Of a stretch of DNA of 64,000 nt, positions 37,366-48,820 are shown piece by piece; positions within the stretch are counted from its first letter, which is position 1, and every line of letters begins with the position of its first letter. The stretch comes from Lucifuga dentata (taxonomy: Eukaryota; Chordata; Actinopteri; Ophidiiformes; Bythitidae): the NCBI GenBank assembly GCA_014773175.1, contig VXCM01000916.1:6965-70964 (forward strand), given 5' to 3'. The notes beneath the pieces were generated by a model, which did no database searches, was not told the origin of the DNA, and saw only the letters and a list, made by a program, of their open reading frames with translations. Made by a program: the position numbers and the translations under genes.

Positions 37366-38502
37366 TACACCGATCAGCCACAACATTAAACCACCTGATA
37401 TCATGTAGGTCCCCCTCATGCCACCAAAACAGCTCTGACCTGTTGAGGTATGGACTCCACAGACCTCTGAAGGTGTCCTGTGGTACCGAGACGTTAGCAG
37501 CAGATCCTTTAAGTTCTGTAAGTTGCGAAGTGGGACCTCCATGGATCGGACTTCTTGTTCCAGCACATCCCGCAGATGCTGGATTGGATTGAGAACTGGG
37601 GAACTTGGAGGCCGAGTCAACACCTTGAACTCTTTGTCAAGTTCCTCAAACCATTCCTGAACAATTTTTGCAGTGTGGTAGGGTGCATTATCTGCTGAAA
37701 GAGGCCACTGCCATCAGGGAATACCGCTGCCATGAAGGGGTGTACGTGGTCTGCAACAATGTTTAGGAGGTGGTACATGTCAAAGTAACATCCACATGAA
37801 TGCCAGGACCCAAGGTTTCTCAGCAGAATGCACCCAGATCATCATACTGCCTCCGCCGGCTTGCCTTCTTCCCATAGTGCATCCTGGTGCCATTTCTTCC
37901 CCAGGTAAATGACACACATGACAAAACGTGATTCATCAGACCAGGCCACCTTCTTGGCCTGCTCCATGCTCCAGTTCTGACTCTCATGTGCCCATTGTAG
38001 GTGGTTTGGGTGGTGGACAAGGGTCAGCATGGCACTCTGACATGTCTGCGGCTATGCAGCACCATATGCAGCAAGCTGCCATGCTCTGTGTGTTCTGACA
38101 CCTGTCTATCATAGCCAGCATTCATTTTTTCAGCACAGATGGGCTATCCTTCATTCCCCACATGCATCAATGAACCTTGGGCATCCATGAACCTGTTGCC
38201 AGTTCACCAGTTGTCCTTTCTTGGCCCACTTTTGGTAGGTACTGAGCCCTGCATACTGGGAACACCCCACAAGACCTGCCGTTTTGGAGATGCTCTGACC
38301 CAGTCATCTAACCATCGCAAGTCAAAGTCGCTCAGATCCTTACGCTGCCCATTTTTCCTGCTTTCAGCTTATCAACTTCAAGAACTGGCTGTTGACTTGC
38401 TGCCTAATATATCCCAGCCCTTGACAGGTGCCGTTGTAACGAGATAATCAATGTTATTCACTTCAGCTGTCAGTGGTTTTAATGTTGTGGCTGATCAGCG
38501 TA
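37366..38502 (-). mobile_element. Tc1/mariner DNA transposon, inactive, near full length
   Basis: The element is 1133 bp (37368-38500) between TA duplications at 37366-37367 and 38501-38502. Its ends are inverted: CGATCAGCCACAACATTAAA starts at 37371, and the complement of CTGATCAGCCACAACATTAA closes at 38500. I recognise it as an abundant fish Tc1-like family with minus-strand transposase. The first catalytic Asp survives (VAWSDESRF, about 37925-37951). Its known full-length relatives are slightly longer. Confidence 0.92.
37440..38400 (-). pseudogene. Tc1-like transposase, degraded
   Basis: Tc1 transposases cut and paste DNA between TA sites using a DD(34)E triad. On the minus strand, LTLVHHPNHLQWAHESQNWS and VAWSDESRF preserve the region before and at the first Asp. 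Near 37692 one base is missing compared with the family FQQDNAPCHTA motif, shifting the frame at the second Asp. Near 37583 the family PDLNPIEHLWD reads PVLNPIQHLRD, so the catalytic Glu is Gln. The reading frame breaks several times. It cannot encode active enzyme; related copies elsewhere could still act on its ends. Confidence 0.9.
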
Positions 38503-40363
38503 AATCATATATATATATATATACAGTAAATCATATATTATATTCACAAGAGGAAGTTTGTGGACTTTGTATTGTTCTAAGGTCTGTGCAACATCTGTTC
38601 ACTGTGATTAATGATCGGAAAATTCACCATACGTGATTGTAGAGATGATTTTATAATGCAGTGTGCTTTTGAGTGTGTGCAGAGTTATTCTTTGGTGATG
38701 TCCTGGGAATTTTATTTTTTTTTTTGGAAAATATAGCTGCTGGTACACACTCTTTTCTCATGTTCTTTTAAAATGGAAACACTCTGTGGAGCTGCGAAAG
38801 TGATGTTGTGCACCATGGCAACATAATGATAGGTGTGCAGTGTGAAGTGGTTTAAAACAGGTGAAGAAAAGGGAAGAATGAAGTGCTCAGATATTCCAAT
38901 GTGAGAAACAAAATCTTCATCACTGCTTTGCTGGATACTCTGTCAGATATGCATCCATCAGAAGTTTAGTTAGGGATATTGGTTGCTGACAGTAACTGGT
39001 TGAATGTGTGAAATGAATCTGATTTGGTTTTTGTACACTGCGGCTGCATCATTTGACTCTTTGTTGTTGGCAATGCCGGTAAGCACTGTCTGACAGAAAC
39101 TGCTCCCAGAAAGCAGAGCAGACATTTCCTGAGTCTTATCAGCTCACATGGCTGCAGCAGCTGATATTGTTTAATAAAAACATCAGATAGCAGACAGCCT
39201 ATTTTATTCCTCCCTCACATCAGATAAGCACAGGAACATTTTTACACTTCATAATACCAAAAAATTCACTCTTCTTTTTTATGTATCCAGTGTTTCATAC
39301 ATAATTAAACAGATGAAGTGTGTAACCCTGATTTAACACTTTTATGTTTGATGTCCACTACAGGGGATAGATATTTTATCATTTCATCAAAACTGCCAGG
39401 GGTTATATTTGTTGAAGTATTTCCTATATTTCAGTAATAACTGTTCTTCATATCTGTCGTAATGTTACATCGTAAATTCAGCATAGCTGATTGATGTGGA
39501 GAGGCACCCAGAACAAAGCAGATATGTAAGAAAAGACTTTTTATATTTGTTTACTTTTTATTATAATTCTGGTTGCATTTATATATACAGTATATATGAA
39601 AACATAACTGTCCCCTGTAATTAGTCTGTTTACATTCAACATTAAAATGCATTTGGCTTACTCAAAATAAGCATTATGCATAATTAATCATGCATAATGT
39701 TGTTTTATTTAAATAAATAACATTATTCATATTAAATTTTTATTGTATTTATTGCATGGTGTCCACTACAATAGGCAGTGTGTAGATTGGTCAAAATAAT
39801 AGTTTTGGTACTGTTAAAAAGCATTCCTGGGTGATTTAATAAGTAATACATAAGAATTATTTTTAGAAAGAAAAGGATAAAAGCAGATTTTTTTAACAGA
39901 AAGAAGTGGAGCTGTGTGTATCAGTTTCCTTGGACTCCATCACCCAGAGTTCATGTTCTACAGATATACATCTCTTTTAACCTGTAATATGTTGTATATA
40001 TTTAGTAATCTATATTTAGTCCTCTTGTGTAGCTGAAAACAAAACCTCTCTTGTAGTTTGGGTTCAGATACTGTGTGCCAGTAACATGAGGAAAATGAAT
40101 CCATACATCAAAGGTTTTGTATTTATTATGGGGAAGACAAAGAAAATACAGTTGTTTAATACAGATTATTGTCCTCATGGGTGACATACAGTAATTAACT
40201 CCCAAAGTGCAACATCAGCAATTCTTAACTAGCCAGCTGAGGAGGCTGTTGTCAAGTTTCACACCTAATAATATATTCTTACATATAAAGTCTTTTTTTA
40301 ATGTATATTAATTTCAATTCAGATGTCATCCTCAAAATCATAAGACTCTTGAAGAAATCTTAA
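38503..40363. other. Intronic sequence, no gene recognised
   Basis: A (TA)n patch at 38508-38522, a T run 38705-38724, and an inverted repeat CATTATGCAT/ATGCATAATG at 39672-39699. The part at 39060-39240 is non-repetitive with GATA- and E-box-like words. No exon. Confidence 0.45.
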
Positions 40364-40921
40364 AAGACCATACCAGTGATTTTGCATGTTTGAGCCCAAT
40401 AAATACAGTCCACATACACGTTATGTTGCTGCCAGCTATTTTCAAAGATGCTATTGGAATGGTAATTTTTGTTTTTCCTACCTTCCAGACTGCCATTGGT
40501 TTCAGTTCATTCCAGTACGCTATAAAAATCAACTTGTAGAGACCTGAAACATGCTTGAGATAAGTAATCCAGCACAGCCAACAAAATCTCTATTAGATTT
40601 TTTCTTAATTTTAATGGATTCAACATGGAGTGATGCAGAAGAAAAAGTATGTCTCCGCCAGGGAATGTAGTCCCCAAAGAAGACTGCATCTACCGAGAAA
40701 TTAAAACCACCGTGCCTTCTACAATTATGCATGCGTGTTAGCAGGAATTTTAAGGTGGGTGGTGTATGAACTGCACATTTGATTTTGAAAGATTAGGGGA
40801 TTTGGCAAAATAACACAAAAACTAAAAATACGGTTTTATGCTTTTGAAAATGGTTGGCAGTGATGTGTGAGTTGTATATATTGGGCCAAACATGCAAAAA
40901 TTCACTGGTATGGTCCTTTAA
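40360..40921. mobile_element. TTAA-flanked MITE (554 bp), complete
   Basis: Element 40364-40917 has TTAA at 40360-40363 and 40918-40921. The left end AAGACCATACCAGTGATTTT and the complement of the right end (AGGACCATACCAGTGAATTT) are inverted. There is no transposase. A truncated relative is at 33283. The TTAA duplication points to piggyBac-type mobilisation. Confidence 0.85.
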
Positions 40922-42200
40922 ATATGTGCATGGAGTGACATGATATTAAACCCAACAATCTGACAGACAAAACAAAAATAACTTGTTACAAATTAAAAGT
41001 ACTAAGATCTTTAAATGTGTTACTTGTGACACAACAAAATGTAGGTATTGTCTTCCTTTTACAAGGCCCAAAGTTATGTCTGGTTATGGTATTTTTGTAT
41101 TTAATAATTTATACATAAAGGCTCATCTTGTGACCTCTTTAGACACTCTTGTAAAATATTCAGTGCTCTAAATAGTCTAAATTTCAGTTTCGTTCATCTT
41201 CATTATACAGTAGATGTTATGATGGTTATCTTGTTGTAGGGGTAAAACACAGACAAAATTACACGAATATCAAAAGGGAAATTGGATTGTTACAGCTTCA
41301 AAAGGATTGCTTAAGAATACAACAAAACAAAGCCAATCTTGCAATATATTTTAGTCATGTTTTATATTCTTGCCGACTGCTGTAGTGTGAGCATATTTAC
41401 AAGTGAGAAAAGAAGGAAGTCTGTGAAATCTCCCATTGTGTCTGCTAGATAAAATCAGACTGTATGTCTGCAGCATAGCTCTCTTATCAGCATGTGTTAA
41501 TGTATCTCTGAGTTTCTGTAGCCACTTTGGATTCTGTTCGAAAAGGTTACCCAGCCAGAAGCTGCATTCATAAAACTACACACAGATTTCACAGGTAGTG
41601 TGTGTGCATACGTGGAAAAACACACCAATGGGCTTAAGTCTGTTTTAGAGGCTTTTCCACAATGGCAATAATAAAACTGAGAAGTAAAGACACACCAAAG
41701 AGTTTTTGTCACATGAAGATGCTCCATTAGAACAGAAAATTGGCTATTTACAACTTCTGTCTGAAATTGAAAATCAATAATGGCCTTCAAAATCTCGTCA
41801 GTTGAACTCATCAGGAGTAACTGTGCCTTAGTAATTTTTCCTCTTGTTACTTCTGTTAAGAAAAAAAAAAAGATTTTCGCCTTCATAGAAACATATTGCT
41901 GGTTGTTTAGTTGTAGTGCTGTCCATCATTGTCAAGCAGCTGAAAAAGCTTTCTGTCTAAAAATATCAGCCTATCAATATCAGCAATGACGATCAGTGCT
42001 GCTCATATTCTTTCTCCTCATCTTTATATATTTAATATTTCACTATAGCCCAGTATTATAAATGAACTCATGGACAGAGTGGTGTCATCGCAGACAGACA
42101 GAGAGGACAGTAGTGGTGGAAGTAGCAGCTTATTATCCAGCAGATGAAAGTTCTTCTATTAACTCTCTGGGATGAAGCAGTGAGAGTCTCTTATATTGAT
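40922..42200. other. Intronic sequence, nothing recognised
   Basis: AT-rich. A minus-strand open frame of 129 codons at 41497-41886 has no recognisable domain and no splice support. Confidence 0.45.
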
Positions 42201-42671
42201 TTAAAGCGGGATTCCGCTGATTTTACACATCAAACCCAATTTATTGGTTTTGAGAAGCACTATTCAGTTTGTGAAAACAACTGTAAAGGCTTTTGCGGCT
42301 GTAAAGGCAGAGAAACTGACCTCTATAACATCACAGGAGTTACTTCCTGTTGGTGCTGAAGATACAAGTTTGAGAACTAAACACACTCCTAAAAGTTGGG
42401 GCACTGAATTAGCTAAAAAAAAAAAAAAAAAAAAAAACTTAAAAGAGAGGTTTTAGTGGCTTTTCACTCTTAGATTTGCCATTTTCAGTTATGACAAAGT
42501 GACCAACCCTTATGATGTCATAGAGGTCAGCTTCCCTGACTTTGCATGCATGCTCTGCGGTCACAAAACCCTTCTCTGGTTGTTATTTACATCTGAATAG
42601 TTTGCCATGTGACCAATAAACAGAATTTGATGTGTAAAACTGTTATAATGTTTGGTATGTGTCCTCTTTAA
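42201..42671. mobile_element. TTAA-flanked MITE (463 bp)
   Basis: TTAA at 42201-42204 and 42668-42671. Subterminal inverted text: 'ttttacacatcaaacccaa' on the left, and the complement of 'cagaatttgatgtgtaaaac' on the right. The extreme ends are AGCGGGATT on the left and AGAGGACAC on the right strand, so they have diverged. It contains an A run (42415-42437). Confidence 0.6.
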
Positions 42672-43012
42672 AATTATACACAATTGTTGTGTGTAAAGTC
42701 CCACACAGCAGGGCTTTAACTCCCGTCTGACCCAGCTGCTACAGGCCCACAGGAGAAAGACAGCACTCTGTCTTCCATCTGCCACCCTGTAGTTTCAGCT
42801 GATACCACAGTGTCCTTCCTCTTCAGCCAGCAGAAAACCAGAAAACCCAGCAAGTCCCCGATGACGCCCTCCAGCAGCCTCAAGGAGGTCAGCCCAGTCT
42901 ATGGCCCAGGGAAAAAGAATGAAAGAGAGAGGGAGGCTGAGAGAGAGGTTACACTAGACAGCAAAGGAGAGTGAGAAAGGATTAGAGACAGAAAGAAAGA
43001 AAAGATGACGGC

Positions 43013-43220
43013 TCCTCCTTCTTGTTACCTTGTATTCTCCTTCCTCTTATCCTCCTCATCTTCCTTCCTATCCTCCACTCCTCTTCTGTTTCCTCCTCTT
43101 CCATCCTGCTATCTCCCCCTTCATCTCCTGTGCTGTTAACTTTTCTTATCCTGCTCCTGTCTTTTTTCTCCTTTTCATTTGTTTCTCTGCCTCACTCTCC
43201 CTCTTCTGTTCCATCCAACA
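43013..43220 (+). repeat. Pyrimidine-rich tract (about 200 bases)
   Basis: Nearly all C and T on the plus strand (TCC, CTT and CTCC units). Low-complexity peptides rich in Ser, Leu and Phe arise from it. Confidence 0.85.
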
Positions 43221-43314
43221 CTACCGCCCTCCACAGAGGTGTAATGATTTTCATCATACAGTATTTTATGTTTAATGCTTTTTAATGCTTATACTCAGAT
43301 GCTTAATGCTTATA

Positions 43315-43346
43315 CTCTTTGGCTCCCAGGACTGAGAGCCAAAGAG
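43315..43346. repeat. Perfect 11-bp inverted repeat, 10-nt loop
   Basis: CTCTTTGGCTC at 43315-43325 pairs with GAGCCAAAGAG at 43336-43346. Just upstream are three near-identical 'taatgctt' units (43271-43310). Confidence 0.9.
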
Positions 43347-43365
43347 AGATGTGGAGCTGTACACA

Positions 43366-43640
43366 CATGCTACTACTAGTAGTAATACTAATATTCATAG
43401 TAGTAGTAGTAGGAGTAATAGTAGTATGGCATCAGTAATTGTAGTATATTTAGTTATAGTTCTTGTATTAGCAACAGAAGCAGGAGTAGTATAGTACTAG
43501 TGATAGTATCTGTAGTACTATTACTGGACAATAGGAGTAAAGTAGTAGGTGGAGTAACACCAGTAGCTGTGGAAACAGTCATAGCAATAGTACTAAATGG
43601 GAGTAACAGTAGTAATAAGTTGAAATAGTAGTAGTTGTAA
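43366..43640. repeat. Degenerate (TAG)n trinucleotide array
   Basis: Imperfect TAG/AGT/AAT units over about 270 bases, with many substitutions, so it is an old array. The minus-strand Leu/Ser/Thr frame is a by-product. Confidence 0.85.
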
Positions 43641-44921
43641 CAGAAGGTTTTGTGTGTGTGCATGCATGCGTGAGTGCACGTGTGCATTTTTCCTTATGTT
43701 AGCACTGATCTCAGTCAAAGTAGAGAAGCTGTGGAGCCTTGGGCTGTTTTCTTCTGTGTAGTATCTTGGGAAACTGAGCATTATGAGCGTATACTCTATT
43801 GTGTATATGTGTGTGTGTATGTGTTACTGTAAACATCTGTTTTGGGTAGAACAGAAGTAGTTTTTTTTTTTTTTTNTTTTTTTTTTTTTTTCATCTCTCA
43901 TTCTCATCCTCACGCTGCAGTTTGTTTATGTGGATATAACTTATTCTTTACCTGTTGAGTATGTTAAATAAATGCTGCTGTTTGTGTTTGGGTGTGTGTT
44001 CTAGCCACACAGGTATGTACGTATTGATCATATTATCATTATTTTTGCTAGGCCTCGTATTATTATTGCTATTTTTGTCCTCGCGTGGAAAGCATGGAGG
44101 GTTATGGAATGGCTGCATATGTGTCTACCTTTAACATAATAAGTTAAACAGTACTGATGTAACTTTCATGAAACCCTTAGGACTGATCCATCACAGTCTT
44201 TAGGATTTTCTAAATGATTGTGATTGGCTCAAGGTGAAGCAGTAACGACAGGTCAAACATTTTAATAACCATGTCTCATGTCATATTTCACACGTTGTTA
44301 TGGGGAATAAAATGAAACTTGGAGCACCTATCAGGCTATCATGTTCTACAAATGTGTTTCCAGGGTGAAGAGTTTGTGCCATATTGATTTTGCACTGTTT
44401 GCTTTAGTTTTTTACTGATCACTGTAAAAAAATATATTATATAGTTGCATAACCACTTTGAAATATATGATTAATACAAGGCCAGGCACAAAGTCAGAAA
44501 GCCCCAAGGTTACAGAGGTGCTATTATATGCTGTTGTAAATGTTAGACAGCATTAATCCTTTTTAAGTGCTTCAGAATGCACTTAAAGCTGTACTATGCA
44601 TATTTTTTTTTTTTTTTTTTTTTTTGTATAAAAATACACCTTTTTTATGTAAATCACTAAGTAGTGCTGCAGTTCAGAAAAGCACCATGTCCTCAATAAA
44701 TGAGATGCTGTTTCCCATGAAGGGTCTCATACTGACAAGTAATTTGCCGGCTGAAATTCTTCATCATCTCACCAGCAGTCACACTAAAATGTAATTTAGT
44801 TTACACTTCTTCCATTGCTTCAGCTAATAATAATGTTTCTTGGTGTATTTATTGATTTGATATCTGTTAATTCAGATATTGTCAGGTATAAATAATAAGT
44901 ATTTGTGTGTATATTTTTCAG
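43641..44921. other. Intronic sequence up to the exon acceptor
   Basis: A T run with N at 43876 (43861-43891), a TTAAAGCTGTACTATGC repeat end at 44583 followed by a T run (44602-44625), then an AT-rich approach to the acceptor TATATTTTTCAG at 44910-44921. Confidence 0.6.
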
Positions 44922-45197
44922 AATGTTCCAGCACTGCCCTGTGGTAAAGCCCTCTACTCCTACGAAGGCAAGGAACCTGGAGATCTCCAGTTCTCCAAGG
45001 GTGACATCATCATCCTGCGACGCAAGGTGGATGACAACTGGTACCACGGGGAGCTCAACGGTTGCCATGGTTTCTTACCTGCTAGTTACATCCAGTTGCT
45101 GCGGCCCCTCAGTCAGACTCCACCTCAGGGCAAGGCTCTGTACGACTTTGAGGTCAAAGACAAAGATCAGGATAAAGACTGTTTGGCCTTCAGCAAG
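44922..45197 (+). CDS. sh3rf3: sh3rf3 exon: SH3-1 and first half of SH3-2
   Basis: The exon has 92 codons, phase 0 at both ends, acceptor TTTTTCAG and donor AAG|GTAGCA. The first SH3 covers about residues 8-62: ALYSY (10-14), acidic RT loop [12 protein letters not shown] (38-41), P53 and Y56 of the ligand groove. The second SH3 starts at KALYDF (71-76) and breaks after [15 protein letters not shown] and [10 protein letters not shown] match vertebrate SH3RF3 better than SH3RF1, from my memory of those proteins. SH3RF3 is a RING E3 ligase and scaffold binding Rac and JNK-pathway partners. sh3rf1 is the main alternative. Confidence 0.93.
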
Positions 45198-45199
45198 GT

Positions 45200-45201
<2 letters not shown>

Positions 45202-45263
<62 letters not shown>

Positions 45264-45300
45264 NCACACACACACACACACACGCACACACACACACACA
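45202..45300. repeat. (CA)n array starting at intron position +5, with N
   Basis: An almost pure CA run that begins five bases into the intron; the N is at 45264. Its true length is unknown because of the join. Confidence 0.95.
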
Positions 45301-46299
45301 AAACATATATACAAACACAGAAACACACAGATCGGTAGATGGATGAACGGAACCACCATTCTCAACAGCTTAAACCCCATAATAGTAGCAGATTCTTTTG
45401 TATGCTGTTACAGCAGACTGTTTCCCTGTAGGACACTAATAATTTATGACTGTCTTCAGATTGGTTGTAAGAATGGAAACCAGAGCAACTTCAAACAGTG
45501 CGAACAGACTCTCTTTGGTGACTTCCCAAAGGAATTATAACTGCAGTTTCCACCCTTTTCCACCATGTTGTGCTTTACCTCCTTTTTATTTTTGAAAGTC
45601 AAATGAAATGATGTGAAGTGACAGTGAGCACACAGCTAAAACATTAAAATCTGTCCTGCTGCTTAAGCATTACTGCTTTTCTAATGGAGAGTTTGACATA
45701 TGTGTTGTTGACCAGTAGTAATGTTAATACGTGTACATGAGCACAGGCAGGCAGTCCAGTAGGTTTGAGATTTAGCATATAAAATGTTTATGTGGAAAAA
45801 TAGCCCCAGAGCCCAGGGTAAAGTCTTTTGTTTTGTTTGAACTACAGTTAAGAACTTATTAAGAATTTACGAAGCTCTAAAACATAGAAAAGCAGCAAAT
45901 CCTCACATCAGAAAAGCTAGAATTCGATAATGTTTGTGACTTTTATCGGAGAAATTGATAAAATGGTTTAATTAATTATTACATTTGTAAATATAGTCTG
46001 TCAAGTAACATTTCAGCAGGAAATTAGCCAGCCAAGCCGGTTCTGGTTGACATCTGAGGATTTGCGTTTTTCTGCTTGGGATTAATCATGTTATCATCAT
46101 CAGTCTGGTTTTTAGTTCCCTGTTAGGTTAGCTGTCAAACTACCTAACAAGTTTTTGATTAAAGAGAAGCTGATCAGGAGACCATCCACCTTGCATCCTC
46201 ACGCTACATCACCCAACCGGAAGTCCTCACTCTGTAAATATATTTTCTGTCAAGTACACATTTCAGCAGAAAATCAGCAGTAAATGTTGCTGACTAACA

Positions 46300-46445
46300 G
46301 CAAAAAAAAAAAAAAAAAANAAAAAAAAAAAAAAAAAATGTCAGTGACCAAAACTGTTCTTAAACAGCCACAATCAGCCAGTCAGTGTAAAACTCCTAAA
46401 ACTCCTGGTTTGCCTCTGTAAGGGTGTGAGACACTCATTTAACAT

Positions 46446-46499
<54 letters not shown>

Positions 46500-46510
46500 C
46501 TCTCTCTCTG
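46300..46510. repeat. A run with N at 46320, and CT-CA compound array
   Basis: The A tract is 46301-46338, and (CT)n then (CA)n covers 46449-46498. A short direct repeat ('ctgtcaagta', 'catttcagcag') occurs at about 45999-46020 and 46247-46270. Confidence 0.9.
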
Positions 46511-47058
46511 AAGTGTGTGTTCAGGATAGGTTTGGTGTAAACAGCGATTACCGCTGCTCTGTTCTAAGCTTATCATTTTGTTCCTGCTGTTGCTTAGGCT
46601 CATTGGTGCCAGGAATGATCGGCATATCATCTCTGCACTCAAAGTGTGTATGAGTGTGTGTGAAAGACAAAGATCATCAAAACACAGTATACTGTACACT
46701 GTCGAACAATCTATCAGCATCATACACACACAGCCTTCTACATCCAGAGTTAGAGTAGTAGTTCTCATTATTTTGTGTATGTGTGTGTACACTCAGGCTA
46801 AACTCATCAGCAGTTAGTGATTGAAGATAACACACAATCACGAACTCAGACACCCAGACACACACCCCTATGGTGTGCTGCATGCGTTTTGTCATGCATA
46901 ACCAGTGTGTGTGATATTGTTTTCTCAGTGTGAGAGGTAATTACTCAGTATGACTAATACACAGTCATTTACAAACATTATCACTGCCATCCCTAATGGC
47001 CTAACCAGCATCTTCATATCCATGAAGGCAGTGTATAGTTTCATGATGAAGTCTGGTG

Positions 47059-47100
<42 letters not shown>

Positions 47101-47318
47101 TATACAAGGAATACAATATTTTCTGTGTGTGTGTATAGCATTTTAGCATGAAAACGTACAATCAATGCTTGTGTAGCACCTACCTACAGTATTAATACAC
47201 TGTATTAATACTATATCATGTATAAAGTATGGAGTTTAAAATCTGGGAAGAAATAACAGGAAACTATATGTGTCTTTCTAATATTTTAAGGCTACAAGGG
47301 GACGTACTATGCTTTTAT

Positions 47319-47382
47319 ATAATAATAATAATAACAATAATAATAATAATAATAATAATTATTATTATTATTATTATTATAT
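47319..47382. repeat. (AAT)n(ATT)n self-complementary array
   Basis: About 40 bases of AAT units with one ACA interruption switch near 47359 to ATT units. The two halves are complementary and can form a long hairpin. Confidence 0.95.
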
Positions 47383-47508
47383 TTCCTCATGTTTATAGTG
47401 TAATATAGTAGGGAGTTGGGTTGTACTTTGTCAAAGTGTCAAAATTTGAGGTTCACGTCTGTAGAAATACATCCAATAAGATAAGCTCATAGCTCCTGAA
47501 CTGTTTTG

Positions 47509-47647
47509 AAAGCTGCATTTTGATTGGTCCTTTACTTCAGTAACATGTTGAAGCAACATGTAACACAAGTGAATTAGAAAGCTGTGTTTTGATTGGTCCT
47601 TTACTTCAGTAACATGTTGAAGTCAACATGTAACACAAGTGAGTTAG
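47509..47647. repeat. Tandem duplication, 69 and 70 bp
   Basis: 47509-47577 and 47578-47647 differ at only a few positions. Each copy has ATTGG (inverted CCAAT) and a palindrome: ACATGTTG/CAACATGT around AAG in copy 1, and ACATGTTGA/TCAACATGT around AG in copy 2. Confidence 0.95.
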
Positions 47648-48076
47648 ACACACCCACAAAATCCAAGGCCAGGGAACCAGCTCAGGTCTAATGCCATTTA
47701 GGCCAGTCAGAGCAGGGTAGGCTTTTTAGAGTGAGGGCCTTAAAGTGAAAGTCCTTAAAACCACCTCTTTTCACTCAGTGTGCACAGCAGTGCTACAGCA
47801 GGGGAGAACAGATGTGGATCAATATGTTTTTGGATGTTAAAGCTTTGCAAAATTGAAGCACTCAGAATAAGGACATGGAAATATCCCCTTTAATTGTTGC
47901 TTGGTCTGAGGTTCCCACTGAACTGTTGTCTGGAAGGCTTCACAGTTGATGGAAGATAAATGTAGTTTTACATTCACATCTTGCTAACTGCAGCTTTAGA
48001 AATGCATGTAAATGTGTGTGTGTGTGTGTTATGTGTTGGGGGATGTAGTATGTAATCTCATTCTCTCTCTCTACAG

Positions 48077-48172
48077 GATGAGGTACTGACAGTGATCAGG
48101 CGCGTGGATGAGAACTGGGCAGAAGGCATGCTAGGAGACAAGATCGGTATCTTCCCCATTCTCTATGTGGAG
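48077..48172 (+). CDS. sh3rf3: sh3rf3 exon: second half of SH3-2
   Basis: The exon has 32 codons, phase 0 at both ends, acceptor CTCTCTCTACAG and donor GAG|GTAATC. It completes SH3-2 with [19 protein letters not shown] then [13 protein letters not shown]. The groove residues W106, P119 and Y122 (window numbering, first visible codon = 1) are all present. Splitting of this SH3 after the SK residues is consistent with the family, and the join with the previous exon is in frame without any edit. [16 protein letters not shown] is nearly identical in SH3RF1 and SH3RF3. Confidence 0.93.
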
Positions 48173-48820
48173 GTAATCACACATTCACCTTCCACATATA
48201 TTTGTTATTTACTACAAAAAGAGCTGGACAAGCAACAGTAACATTAAACCTGAATACCAGTATTAGCTCGTTTTACTTCTAACAGCTAGCGTTGGATTGG
48301 TAGTATGGTACAAGATGGATGTGCAGGATGACATATGTGGTGATATTGCGATAGTGGCTTGAAGGACATCTGATTTTGTCTTTTTCGCTTCTCTCTACAT
48401 TATGATAAAGTTGTAAACACGATGAAATCTGTTCTGGCCTTATTCGGTCCTCCTGAAAACAAATGACAAAATCCTCCAAACCAGACGGGAGGTTCACAGT
48501 GAATAAGCCAGTCAGGCGGTTCGATCTGCTCGGTGTACTCGGGGTATTATGCATTGACTTAGGTGGAAGAAAATCATTAAGTGGAGACAGAGAGAGATGA
48601 CTCATGCTCTGTGCTGCCGCCGTTCTTGCCACTGAGAGAATTAGTACTGCTACTATTTTCCTTAACAAGTGTTATACCAGTTATTCTGAGTGATTAGTCA
48701 AATAATCAGACAAGTATTCTGTTAAATGGGGTAGATATGTGAGAATATGGCAGACTGGTGACTGTCCATGTGTAATGTTCCTCTTTCCCAGTGAACACTA
48801 GGATGGGCTATATTTATGTA

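Larger units (their letters stand above)
1..44921 (+). other. sh3rf3: 5' (probably first) intron of sh3rf3, partial
   Basis: Everything before the acceptor at 44920-44921 is read as intron. The first visible exon starts in phase 0 at SH3-1, whereas family members begin with an N-terminal RING domain. I looked on both strands for a RING pattern (paired cysteines followed by C-x-H-x-x-C) and saw none, so the RING exon should lie upstream of this window. The translated open stretches here are microsatellite translations (Cys-Val or Thr-His runs), transposon pieces or short random frames. The stretch is at least 44.9 kb long. A large first intron is known for mammalian SH3RF3, which fits. An unrecognised small non-coding gene or distal enhancer cannot be excluded. 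Confidence 0.75.
45198..48076 (+). other. sh3rf3: sh3rf3 intron splitting SH3-2
   Basis: It is 2879 bases long. It starts GTAG and runs straight into a CA array. It also contains an A run with N, a CT-CA compound array, a GT array (47060-47098), the (AAT)n(ATT)n palindrome and a 69/70-bp tandem duplication. It ends CTCTCTCTACAG. No internal gene. Confidence 0.85.

Noticed and set aside
38139..38447. 102-codon plus-strand open frame
   Set aside because: Lies antisense to the degraded Tc1 transposase within the element.
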